Source of the DNA: Mantis religiosa
Taxonomy: Eukaryota > Arthropoda > Insecta > Mantodea > Mantidae
Direction: 5' to 3'
Length of the DNA stretch: 64,000 nucleotides
NCBI GenBank assembly: GCA_030765055.1
Contig: CM060958.1
Span: forward strand, 114,126,972-114,190,971
Position numbers and translations under genes: made by a program. The notes under the pieces were generated by a model that saw only the letters and a program-made list of their open reading frames with translations, was not told where the DNA came from and did no database searches. This document shows, piece by piece, positions 1-12,600 of this stretch (its first letter is position 1; every line of letters starts with the position of its first letter).

Positions 1-7
1 AGAGAAA

Positions 8-78
8 AAACTGGAAGAGATTCGAACCCAGGACCTTTTCGTGACAGCCGGTCACGGTAACCATTGCGCTACAAGCGT
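8..78 (-). pseudogene. tRNA-like B, first unit in the window
   Basis: This is the first B element. The A box TAGCGCAATGG is at 61-71 (plus strand ccattgcgcta). The B box GGTTCGAATCT is intact at 18-28. The anticodon-arm hairpin is gtgacagccggtcac, a loop variant. The 3' flank reads CCAGTTTTTT, so the acceptor pairing is weaker than in the representative copy. The A run of the terminator starts at 5, so the window opens almost at a unit boundary. Confidence 0.8.
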
Positions 79-151
79 TGTTGCCGATATATGTTTTGAT
101 CTGATGTTTATCGTCTGTTTTAGAAGGACTATAAAGATGAAAAATATATTT

Positions 152-223
152 TTAGATGGTAGGAATCGAACCTACAACCCTTTGAATTACTGGCCACCAC
201 CCTAACCATTGGGCTAACAAATG
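152..223 (-). pseudogene. tRNA-like A, first unit in the window
   Basis: The A-box variant TAGCCCAATGG is at 206-216 (plus strand ccattgggcta), with the consensus B box GGTTCGATTCC upstream on the plus strand. The following flank is acaaatgg instead of the usual atagatgg, a marker of this unit subclass that is shared with 4,674-4,745 and 7,689-7,760. Confidence 0.75.
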
Positions 224-1030
224 GTTTGCCAGATAATTGGTAAAGTATTCCTCTTATACCGCTAGAGTACCCTTGGAGTAAAAACTGAATGTTTAATTGA
301 ATGGAGAAAAAACTTGACGAGATTCGACAAAGGACCCTTTCGCGACAGTCGGTCACGCTAACCGTTGCGCTACAAGCGTTGTTGCCGATGTATGTTTTGA
401 TCTGATATTTATCGTCTGTTTTAGAAGGACTATAAAGATGAAAAATCTATTTTTAGATGGTAGCAATCGAACCTGCAACCCTTTGAATTATTGGCCACCA
501 CCCTAACCATTCGGCTAATAGATGGCTTGCTAGACCATTGGTAAAGTATTTCTCTTATAGCGCTAGAGTTCTGTTGGAATAAAAAGTGAATCCTTAATTG
601 AATAGAGAAAAAACTTGAAGAGATTCGAACCCAGGACCTTTTCGTCACAGTCTGTCACGGTAACCATTGCGCTACAAGCGTTGTATCCAATATATGTTTT
701 GATCTGATATTTATCGTCTGTTTTAGAAGGATTATAAAGATGAAAAATCTATTTTTAGATGGTAGGAATCGAACCTGCACCCCTTTGAATTATTGGCCAC
801 CACCCTAACCATTCGGCTAATAGATGGCTTGCTAGACCAATGGTAAAGTATTTCTCTTATAGCGCTAGAGTACTGTTGGAATAAAAACTGAATCCCTAAT
901 TGAATAGAGAAAAAACTTGAAGAGATTCGAACCCAGGTCCTTTTCGCGAGAGTCGATCATGTTAACCATTGCGCTACAACCGTTGTTGTCGAAATATGTT
1001 TTGATCTGATATTTATCGTCTGTTTTAGAA

Positions 1031-3540
1031 GGACTATAAAGATGAAAAATCTATTTTTAGATGGTAGGAATCGAACCTGCAACCCTTTGAATTATTGGCC
1101 ACCACCCTAACCATTCGGCTAATAGATGGCTTGCTAGACCATTGGTATAGTATTTCTCTTATAGCGCTAGAGTATTGTTGGAATAAAAACTGAATATTTA
1201 ATTGAATAGAGAAAAAACTTGGAGAGATTCGAACCCAGGACCTTTTCGTCACAGTCGGTTACGGTAACCATTGCACTACAAGCGTTGTTGCCGATATATG
1301 TTTTGATCTGATATTTATCGTCTGTCTTAGAAGGACTATAAAGATGAAAAGTCTATTTTTAGATGGTAGGTATCGAACCTGCAACCCTTTGAATTATTGG
1401 CCACCACCCTAACCATTCGGCTAATAGATGGCTTGCTAGACCATTGGTAAAGTATTTCTCTTATAGCGCTAGAGTATTGTTGGAATAAAAACTGAATCTT
1501 TAATTGAATAGAGAAAAAACTAGAAGACATTCAAACCCAGGTCCTTTTCGCGTGAGTCGGTCACGGTAACCATTGCGCTACAAGCGTTGTTGCCGATATA
1601 TGTTTTGATCTGATATTTATCGTCGGTTTTAGAAGGACTATAAAGATGAAAAATCTATTTTTAGATGGTAGGTATCGAACCTGCAACCCTTTGAATTATT
1701 GGCCACTACCTTAACCATTCGGCTAAGAAATGGCTTGCTAGACCATTGGTAAAATATTTCTCTTATAGCGCTAGAGTACTGTTGGAATAAAAACTGAATC
1801 CTTAATTGAATAGAGAAAAACTTGAAGAGATTCGAACCCAGGACCTTTTCGCGAGAGTCGGTCACGGTAACCATTGCGCTACAAGCGTTGTTGCTGATAT
1901 CTGTTTTAATCTGATATATATCATATGCTTTAGAAGGGTTACAAAGATGAAAAATCTATTTTTCGATGGTATTATTCGAACCTGCAACCCTTTGAATTAT
2001 TGGCCATCACCCTAAACATTCGGCTAATAGATGGCTTGCTAGACCATTGGTAAAGTATTTTGTCTTATAGCGCTAGGGTATTGTTGGAATAAAAACTGAA
2101 TCTTTAATTGAATAGAGAAAAAATTTGAAGACATTCGAAACCAAGACCTTTTCGTGACAGTCGGTCACGGTAACCATTGCGCTACAAGCGTTGTTGCCGA
2201 TATATGTTTTGATCTTATATTTATCGTCTGTTTTAGAAGGACTATAAAGATGAAAAATCTATTTTTAGATGGTAGGAATCGAACCTGCAACCCTTTGAAT
2301 TATTGGCCACCACCCTAACTATTCGGCTAAGAAATGGCTTGCTAGACCATTGGTAAAGCATTTCTCTTATAGCGCTAGAGTACTGTTGGAATAAAAACTG
2401 AATCCTTAATTGATTAGAGAAAAACTTGAAGAGATTCGAACACAGGACGTTTTCGTGACAGTCGGTAACGGTAACCATTGCGCTACAAGCGTTGTTGCTG
2501 ATATGTGTTTTAATCTGATATTTATCCTCTGCTTTAGAAGGACTATAAAGATGAAAAATTTATTTTTCGATGGTAGGATTGGAACCTGCAACCCTTTGAG
2601 TTGTTGTCCACCACCCTACCCATTTGGCTAAGAAATAACTTGCTAGACTATTGGTAAAGTATTCCTCTTATACCGCTAGAGTACCCTTGGAATAAAAACT
2701 GAATGTTTAATTGAATTGAGAAAAAACTTAACGAGATTCGACATAGGACCCTTTCGCGACAGTCGGTCACGCTAACCATTGCGCTACAAGCGTTGTTGCT
2801 GATAACTGTTTTAATCTGATATTTATCCTCTGCTTTAAAAGGACTATAAAGATGAAAAATCTATTTTTACATGGTAGGAATCGAACCTGCAACCCTTTGA
2901 ATTATTGGCCACCACCTTAACCATTCGGCTAATAGATGACTTGCTAGACGATCGGTAAAGTATTTCTCTTATCGCGCTAGAGTATTGTTGGAATAAAAAC
3001 TGAATCCTTAATTGAATAGAGAAAAAACTTGAAGAGATTCGAACCCAGGACCTTTTCGTGACAGTCGGTCACGGTAACCATTGCGCTACCAGAGTTGTTG
3101 CCGATATACGTTTTGATCTGATATTTATCGTCTGTTTTAGAAGGACTATAAAGATCAAAAATCTATTTTTAGATGGTAGGAATCGAACCTGCAACCCTTT
3201 GAATTATTGGCCACCACCCTAACCATTCGGCTAATAGATGGCTTGCTAGACCATAGGTAAAGTATTTCTCTTATAGCGCTAGAGTATTGTTGGAATAAAA
3301 ACCGGATCCTTAATTGAATAGAGAAAAAACTTGAACAGATTCGAACCCAGGACCTTTTCGTGACAGTAGGTCAAGGTAACCATTGCGCTACAGGCGTTGT
3401 TGCCAATATATATTTCATGTGATATTTATCGTCTGTTTTAGAAGGACTCTAAAGATGAAAAATCGATTTATAGATGGTAGGAATCGAACCTGCATCCCTT
3501 TGAATTATTGGCCACCACCCTAACCATTCGGCTAAGAAAT
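1031..3540. repeat. Diverged units without a clear long-block partner
   Basis: About eight units in the usual order. Several carry the variants tattattcg (near 1,972), tcgatggtagg and gataactg (near 2,800), and caaaaatct (near 3,155, where the plus-strand gatga becomes gatca). I could not trace a multi-unit partner elsewhere in the window. These units are candidates for older array material. Confidence 0.7.
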
Positions 3541-6500
3541 GGCTTGCTAGCCCAATGGTAAAGTATTTCTCTTATAGCGCTAGAGTACTGTTGGAATAAA
3601 AACTGAATCCTTAATTGATTAGAGAAAAACTTGAAGAGATTCGAACCCAGGATCTTTTCGCGAGTGTCAGTCACGGTACCCATTGCGCTACAAGCGTTGT
3701 TGCTGATATCTGTTGTAATCTGATATTTATCCTCTGCTTTAGAAGGACTATAAAAATGAAAAATGTATTTTTCGATGGTAGGATCGAACCTGCAACCCTT
3801 TGATTTATTGTCCAACACCCTACCCATTTGGCTAAGAAATGGCTTGCTAGACCATTGGTAATGTATTCCTCTTATACCGCTAGAGTACCCTTGGAATAAA
3901 AACTGAATGTTTAATTGAATAGAGAAAGAACTTAACGAGATTCGACATAGGACCTTTTCGCGACAGTCGGTCACGCTAACCATTTCGCTACAAGCGTTGT
4001 TGCTGATATCTGTTTTAATCTGATATTTATCGTCTGTTTTAGAAGGACTATAAAGATGAAAATTCTATTTTTAGATGGTAGGAATCGAACCTGCAACCCT
4101 TTGAATTATTGGCCACCACCCTAACCATTCGGCTAATAGATGGCTTGCTAGACCATTGGTAAAGTATTTCTCTTATAGCGCTAGAGTATTGTTGGAATAA
4201 AAATTGAATCCTTATTTGAATAGAGAAAAAGCTTGAAGAGATTCGTACCCAGGACCTTTTCGTGACAGTCGGTCACGGTAACCATTGCGCTACAAGCGTT
4301 GTTGCAGATATATGTTTGGACCTGATATTTATCGTCTGTTTTAGAAGGACTATAAAGATTAAAATCTATTTTTAGATGGTAGGAATCGAACCTACAACCC
4401 TTTGAATTATTGGCCACCACCCTAACCAATCGGCTAATAGATGGCTTGCTAGACCATTGGTAAAGTATTTCTCTTATAGCGCTAGAGTATTGTTGGAATA
4501 AAAACTGAATCTTTAATTGAATAGAGAAAAAACTGGAAGAGATTCGAACCCAGGACCTTTTCGTGACAGCCGGTCACGGTAACCATTGCGCTACAAGCGT
4601 TGTTGCCGATATATGTTTTGATCTGATGTTTATCGTCTGTTTTAGAAGGACTATAAAGATGAAAAATATATTTTTAGATGGTAGGAATCGAACCTACAAC
4701 CCTTAGAATTACTGGCCACCACCCTAACCATTGGGCTAACAAATGGTTTGCCAGACCATTGGTAAAGTATTCCTCTTATACCGCTAGAGTACCCTTGGAG
4801 TAAAAACTGAATGTTTAATTGAATGGAGAAAAAACTTGACGAGATTCGACAAAGGACCCTTTCGCGACAGTCGGTCACGCTAACCGTTGCGCTACAAGCG
4901 TTGTTGCCGATGTATGTTTTGATCTGATATTTATCGTCTGTTTTAGAAGGACTATAAAGATGAAAAATCTATTTTTAGATGGTAGCAATCGAACCTGCAA
5001 CCCTTTGAATTATTGGCCACCACCCTAACCATTCGGCTAATAGATGGCTTGCTAGACCATTGGTAAAGTATTTCTCTTATAGCGCTAGAGTTCTGTTGGA
5101 ATAAAAAGTGAATCCTTAATTGAATAGAGAAAAAACTTGAAGAGATTCGAACCCAGGACCTTTTCGTCACAGTCTGTCACGGTAACCATTGCGCTACAAG
5201 CGTTGTTGCCAATATATGTTTTGATCTGATATTTATCGTCTGTTTTAGAAGGATTATAAAGATGAAAAATCTATTTTTAGATGGTAGGAATCGAACCTGC
5301 AACCCTTTGAATTATTGGCCACCACCCTAACCATTCGGCTAATAGATGGCTTGCTAGACCAATGGTAAAGTATTTCTCTTATAGCGCTAGAGTACTGTTG
5401 GAATAAAAACTGAATCCCTAATTGAATAGAGAAAAAACTTGAAGAGATTCGAACCCAGGTCCTTTTCGCGAGAGTCGATCATGTTAACCATTGCGCTACA
5501 AGCGTTGTTGTCGAAATATGTTTTGATCTGATATTTATCGGCTGTTTTAGAAGGACTATAAAGATTAAAAGTCTATTTTTAGATGGTAGGTATCGAACCT
5601 GCAAACCTTTGAATTATTGGCCACCACCCTAACCATTCGGCTAATAGATGGCTTGCTAGACCAATCGTAAAGTATTTCTCTTATAGCGCTAGAGTATTGT
5701 TGGGATAAAAACTGAATCTTTAATTGAATAGAGAAAAAACTTGAAGAGATTCGAACCCAGGACCTTTTCGTGACAGTCGGTCGCGGTAACCATTGCGCTA
5801 CAAGCGTTGTTGCCAATATATGTTTTGATCTGATATTTATCGTCTGTTTTAGAAGGACTATAAAGATGAAAAATCTATTTTTAGATGGTATTATTCGAAC
5901 TTGCAACCCTTTGATTTATTGGCCACCACCCTAACCATTCGGCTAATAGATGGCTTGCTAGACCATTGGTAAAGTATTTCTCTTATAGCGCTAGAGTATT
6001 GTTGGAATAAAACCTGAATCTTTACTTGAATAGAGAAAAAACTTGAAGAGATTAGAACCCAGGAGCCTTTCATGACAGTCGGTCACGGTAACCATTGCCC
6101 TACAAGCGTTGTTGCCGATATATGTTTTGATCTGATATTTATCGTCTGTTTTAGAAGGACTATAAAGATGAAAAATCTATTTTTAAATGGTAGGAATCAA
6201 ACTTGCAACCCTTTGAATTACTGGCCATCACCCTAACCATTCGGCTAGGAAATGGCTTGCTGGACCATTGGTAAAGTATTTCTCTTATAGCGCTAGAGTA
6301 CTGTTGGAATAAAAACTGAATCTTTAATTGAATAGAGAAAAAACTTGAAGAGATTCGAACCCAGGTCCTTTTCGCGAGAGTCGATCACGGTAACCATTGC
6401 GCTACAAGCGTTGTTGTCGAAATATGTTTTGATCTGATATTTATCGTCTGTTTTAGAAGGACTATAAAGATGAAAAGTCTATTTTTAGATGGTAGGTATC

Positions 6501-6555
6501 GAACCTGCAACCCTTTGAATTATTGGCCACCACCCTAACCATTCGGCTAATAGAT
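3541..6555. repeat. 10-unit higher-order block, copy 1 (3,015 bp)
   Basis: This block is followed directly by its own copy at 6,556-9,570. Both begin at the marker gctagcccaatgg and share private states over ten units: tcgcgagtgtcagtcac, the gagaaagaactta terminator break, agattaaaatct, the broken B box gattcgacaaagg, tattattcg, and ggctaggaaatggcttgctgg. Offset checks at 3,615/6,630, 4,181/7,196, 4,952/7,967 and 5,565/8,580 all give 3,015. Confidence 0.92.
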
Positions 6556-9500
6556 GGCTTGCTAGCCCAATGGTAAAGTATTTCTCTTATAGCGCTAGAG
6601 TACTGTTGGAATAAAAACTGAATCCTTAATTGATTAGAGAAAAACTTGAAGAGATTCGAACCCAGGATCTTTTCGCGAGTGTCAGTCACGGTACCCATTG
6701 CGCTACAAGCGTTGTTGCTGATATCTGTTGTAATCTGATATTTAGCCTCTGCTTTAGAAGGACTATAAAAATGAAAAATGTATTTTTCGATGGTAGGATC
6801 GAACCTGCAACCCTTTGAGTTATTGTCCAACACCCTACCCATTTGGCTAAGAAATGGCTTGCTAGACCATTGGTAAAGTATTCCTCTTATACCGCTAGAG
6901 TACCCTTGGAATAAAAACTGAATGTTTAATTGAATAGAGAAAGAACTTAACGAGATTCGACATAGGACCTTTTCGCGACAGTCGGTCACGCTAACCATTT
7001 CGCTACAAGCGTTATTGCTGATATCTGTTTTAATCTGATATTTATCGTCTGTTTTAGAAGGACTATAAAGATGAAAATTCTATTTTTAGATGGTAGGAAT
7101 CGAACCTGCAACCCTTTGAATTATTGGCCACCACCCTAACCATTCGGCTAATAGATGGCTTGCTAGACCATTGGTAAAGTATTTCTCTTATAGCGCTAGA
7201 GTATTGTTGGAATAAAAATTGAATCCTTATTTGAATAGAGAAAAAGCTTGAAGAGATTCGTACCCAGGACCTTTTCGTGACAGTCGGTCACGGTAACCAT
7301 TGCGCTACAAGCGTTGTTGCAGATATATGTTTGGACCTGATATTTATAGTCTGTTTTAGAAGGACTATAAAGATTAAAATCTATTTTTAGATGGTAGGAA
7401 TCGAACCTACAACCCTTTGAATTATTGGCCACCACCCTAACCAATCGGCTAATAGATGGCTTGCTAGACCATTGGTAAAGTATTTCTCTTATAGCGCTAG
7501 AGTATTGTTGGAATAAAAACTGAATCTTTAATTGAATAGAGAAAAAACTGGAAGAGATTCGAACCCAGGACCTTTTCGTGACAGCCGGTCACGGTAACCA
7601 TTGCGCTACAAGCGTTGTTGCCGATATATGTTTTGATCTGATGTTTATCGTCTGTTTTAGAAGGACTATAAAGATGAAAAATATATTTTTAGATGGTAGG
7701 AATCGAACCTACAACCCTTTGAATTACTGGCCACCATCCTAACCATTGGGCTAACAAATGGTTTGCCAGATAATTGGTAAAGTATTCCTCTTATACCGCT
7801 AGAGTACCCTTGGAGTAAAAACTGAATGTTTAATTGAATGGAGAAAAAACTTGACGAGATTCGACAAAGGACCCTTTCGCGACAGTCGGTCACGCTAACC
7901 GTTGCGCTACAAGCGTTGTTGCCGATGTATGTTTTGATCTGATATTTATCGTCTGTTTTAGAAGGACTATAAAGATGAAAAATCTATTTTTAGATGGTAG
8001 CAATCGAACCTGCAACCCTTTGAATTATTGGCCACCACCCTAACCATTCGGCTAATAGATGGCTTGCTAGACCATTGGTAAAGTATTTCTCTTATAGCGC
8101 TAGAGTTCTGTTGGAATAAAAAGTGAATCCTTAATTGAATAGAGAAAAAACTTGAAGAGATTCGAACCCAGGACCTTTTCGTCACAGTCTGTCACGGTAA
8201 CCATTGCGCTACAAGCGTTGTTGCCAATATATGTTTTGATCTGATATTTATCGTCTGTTTTAGAAGGATTATAAAGATGAAAAATCTATTTTTAGATGGT
8301 AGGAATCGAACCTGCAACCCTTTGAATTATTGGCCACCACCCTAACCATTCGGCTAATAGATGGCTTGCTAGACCAATGGTAAAGTATTTCTCTTATAGC
8401 TCTAGAGTACTGTTGGAATAAAAACTGAATCCCTAATTGAATAGAGAAAAAACTTGAAGAGATTCGAACCCAGGTCCTTTTCGCGAGAGTCGATCATGTT
8501 AACCATTGCGCTACAAGCGTTGTTGTCGAAATATGTTTTGATCTGATATTTATCGGCTGTTTTAGAAGGACTATAAAGATTAAAAGTCTATTTTTAGATG
8601 GTAGGTATCGAACCTGCAAACCTTTGAATTATTGGCCACCACCCTAACCATTCGGCTAATAGATGGCTTGCTAGACCAATCGTAAAGTATTTCTCTTATA
8701 GCGCTAGAGTATTGTTGGGATAAAAACTGAATCTTTAATTGAATAGAGAAAAAACTTGAAGAGATTCGAACCCAGGACCTTTTCGTGACAGTCGGTCGCG
8801 GTAACCATTGCGCTACAAGCGTTGTTGCCAATATATGTTTTGATCTGATATTTATCGTCTGTTTTAGAAGGACTATAAAGATGAAAAATCTATTTTTAGA
8901 TGGTATTATTCGAACTTGCAACCCTTTGATTTATTGGCCACCACCCTAACCATTCGGCTAATAGATGGCTTGCTAGACCATTGGTAAAGTATTTCTCTTA
9001 TAGCGCTAGAGTATTGTTGGAATAAAACCTGAATCTTTACTTGAATAGAGAAAAAACTTGAAGAGATTAGAACCCAGGAGCCTTTCATGACAGTCGGTCA
9101 CGGTAACCATTGCCCTACAAGCGTTGTTGCCGATATATGTTTTGATCTGATATTTATCGTCTGTTTTAGAAGGACTATAAAGATGAAAAATCTATTTTTA
9201 AATGGTAGGAATCAAACTTGCAACCCTTTGAATTACTGGCCATCACCCTAACCGTTCGGCTAGGAAATGGCTTGCTGGACCATTGGTAAAGTATTTCTCT
9301 TATAGCGCTAGAGTACTGTTGGAATAAAAACTGAATCTTTAATTGAATAGAGAAAAAACTTGAAGAGATTCGAACCCAGGTCCTTTTCGCGAGAGTCGAT
9401 CACGGCAACCATTGCGCTACAAGCGTTGTTGTCGAAATATGTTTTGATCTGATATTTATCGTCTGTTTTAGAAGGACTATAAAGATGAAAAGTCTATTTT

Positions 9501-9570
9501 TAGATGGTAGGTATCGAACCTGCAACCCTTTGAATTATTGGCCACCACCCTAACCATTCGGCTAATAGAT
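6556..9570. repeat. 10-unit higher-order block, copy 2 (3,015 bp)
   Basis: Second member of the tandem 10-unit duplication. It differs from copy 1 by few substitutions, such as accaccctaacc becoming accatcctaacc near 7,735, gcgct becoming gctct near 8,400, and accattcgg becoming accgttcgg near 9,252. The right border is where 9,600 onward (attgttgggataaa) stops matching 6,585. Confidence 0.92.
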
Positions 9571-12500
9571 GGCTTGCTAGCCCAATGGTAAAGTATTTCT
9601 CTTATAGCGCTAGAGTATTGTTGGGATAAAAACTGAATCTTTAATTGAATAGAGAAAAAACTTGAAGAGATTCGAACCCAGGACCTTTTCGTGACAGTCG
9701 GTCACGGTAACCATTGCGCTACAAGCGTTGTTGCCGATATATGTTTTGATCTGTTATTTATCGTCTGTTTTAGAAGGACTATAAAGATGAAAAATCTATT
9801 TTTGAATGGTAGGAATCGAACTTGCAACCCTTTGAATTACTGGCCACCACCCTAACCATTCGGCTAAGAAATGGCTTGCTAGACCATTGGTAAAGTATTT
9901 CTCTTATAGCGCTAGAGTATTGTTGGAATAAAAACTGAATCTTTAATTGAATAGAGAAAAAACTTGAAGAGATTCGAATCCACGACCTTTTCGTGACAGT
10001 CGGTCACGGTGACCATTGCGCTACAAGCGTTGTTGACGACATATGTTTTGATCTGATATTTATCGTCTGTTTTAGAAGGACAATAAAGATGAAAAATCTA
10101 TTTCTAGATGGTAGGAATCGAACCTGCAACCCTTTGAATTATTTGCCACCACCCTAACCATTCGGCTAATATATGGCTTGCTAGACCATTGGTAAAGTAT
10201 TTCTCTTATAGCGCTAGAGTATTGTTGGAATAAAACTGAATCTTTAATTGAATAAAGAAAAACTTGAAGAGATTCGAACCCAGCACCTTTTCGTGACAGT
10301 CGGTCACGGTAACCATTGCGCTACAAGCGTTGTTGCCGATATATGTTTTGATCTGATATTTATCGTCTGTTTTAGAAGGACTATAAAGATGAAAAAATCT
10401 ATTTACAGATGGTAGGAATAGAACCTGTAACCCTTTGAATTATTGGACACCACCCTAACCATTCGGCTAAGAAATGGCTTGCTAGACCATTGGTAAAGTA
10501 TTTCTCTTATAGCGCTAGAGTACTGTTGGAATAAAAACTGAATCCTTAATTGAATAGAGAAAAAATTGAAGAGATTCGAACCCAGGACCTTTTCGCGAGA
10601 GTCGGTCACGGTAACCATTGCGCTAAAAGCGTTGTTGCCGATATCTGTTTTAATCTGATATTTATCCTCTGCTGTAGAAGGACTATAAACATGAAAAATC
10701 TATTTTTCGATGGTAAGATTCGAACCTGCAACCCTTAGAATTATTGTCCACCACCCTAACCATTCGGCTAATAGATGGCTTGCTAGACCATTGGTAAAGT
10801 ATTTCTCTTATAGCGCTAGAGAGTTGTTGGAATAAAAACTGAATCTTTAATTGAATAGAGAAAAAACTTGAAGAGATTCGAACCCAAGATCTTTTCGTGA
10901 CAGTCGGTCACGGCAATCATTGCGATACAAGCGTTGTTGAAGATATATGTTTTGATCTGATATTTATCGTCTGTTTTAGAAGGACTATAAAGATGAAAAA
11001 TCTATTTTTAGATGGTAGGAATCGAACCTGCAACCCTTTGAATCATTGGCCACCACCCTACCCATTCGGCTAATAGATGGCTTGCTAGACCATTGGTAAA
11101 GTATTTCTCTTATAGCGCTAGAGTATTGTTGGAATAAAAACTGAAGCTTTAATTGAATAGAGAAAAAACTTGAAGAGATTCGAACCCAGTACCTTTTCGT
11201 GACAGTCGGTTACGGTAACCATTGCGCTACAAGCGTTGTTGCCGATATATGTTTTGATCTGATATTTATCGTCTGTTTTAGAAGGACTATAAAGATGAAA
11301 AATCTATTTTTAGATGGTAGGAATCGAACCTGCAACACTTTGAAATATAGGCCACCACCCTAACCATTCGGCTAATAGATGGCTTGCTAGACCATTGGTA
11401 AAGTATTTCTCTTATAGCGCTAGATTAATGTTGGGATAAAAACTGAATATTTAATTGAATAGAGAAAAAACTTGAAGAGATTCGAACCCAGGAGCTTTTC
11501 GTGACAGTCGGTCACGGTAACCATTGCGCTACAAGCGTTGTTGCCGACATATGTTTTGATCTGATATTTATCGTCTGTTTTAGAAGGACTATAAAGATGA
11601 AAAATCTATTTTTAGATGGTAGGAATCGAACCTGCAACACTTTGAAATATAGGCCACCACCCTAACCATTCGGCTAATAGATGGCTTGCTAGACCATTGG
11701 TAAAGTATTTCTCTTATAGCGCTAGATTAATGTTGGGATAAAAACTGAATATTTAATTGAATAGAGAAAAAACTTGAAGAGATTCGAACCCAGGACCTTT
11801 TCGTGACAGTCGGTCGCGGTAACCATTGCGCTACAAGCGTTGTTGCCAATATATGTTTTGATCTGATATTTATCGTCTGTTTTAGAAGGACCATAAAGAT
11901 GAAAAATCTATTTTTAGATGGTATTATTCGAACCTGCAACCCTTTGATTTATTGGCCACCACCCTAACCATTCGGCTAATAGATGGCTTGCTAGACCATT
12001 GGTAAAGTATTTCTCTTATAGCGCTAGAGTATTGTTGGAATAAAACCTGAATCTTTACTTGAATAGAGAAAAAACTTGAAGAGATTAAAACCCAGGACCC
12101 TTTCATCACAGTCGGTCACGGTAACCATTGCCCTACAAGCGTTGTTGCCGATATATGTTTTGATCTGATATTTATCGTCTGTTTTAGAAGGACTATAAAG
12201 ATGAAAAATCTATTTTTAAATGGTAGGAATCAAACTTGCAACCCTTTGAATTACTGGCCATCACCCTAACCATTCGGCTAAGAAATGGCTTGCTAGACCA
12301 TTGGTAAAGTATTTCTCTTATAGCGCTAGAGTATTGTTGGAATAAAAACTGAATCTTTAATTGAATAGAGAAAAAACTTGAAGAGATTCGAACCCAGGAC
12401 CTTTTCGTGACAGTAGGTCACGGTAACCATTGCGCTACAAGCGCTGCTGCCAATATATGTTTTGATCTGATATTTATCGTCTGTTTTAGAAGGACTCTAA

Positions 12501-12600
12501 AGATGAAAAATCTATTCTTAGATGGTAGGAATCGAACCTGCAACCCTTTGAATTATTGGCCACCACCCTAACCATTCGGCTAATAGATGGCTTGCTAGCC
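9571..12600. repeat. Mixed units with short blocks shared at 18.9 kb and 28.8 kb
   Basis: About ten units. Roughly 10,130-10,990 recurs at 28,810-29,680 (offset 18,683; markers ttatttgcc, gaaaaaatctatttaca, aaaaattgaag). Roughly 10,750-11,470 recurs at 18,890-19,610 (offset 8,141; markers gagagttgttgg, acccaagatcttttcg, caacactttgaaatatagg). The caacactttgaaatatagg unit occurs twice in adjacent units here (11,332 and 11,634) but once at 19,472. Confidence 0.8.

Larger units (their letters stand above)
1..1030. repeat. Partial copy of the 10-unit block (matches 4,523-5,552)
   Basis: At an offset of 4,522 bp the sequence repeats with few differences. Shared rare states include the broken B box near 321 (gattcgacaaagg), the acaaatggtttgcc flank, aaaagtgaatcc, and gatcatgttaacc near 956. 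The match ends near 1,030, where 1,040-1,150 no longer follows 5,560-5,670. Confidence 0.85.
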
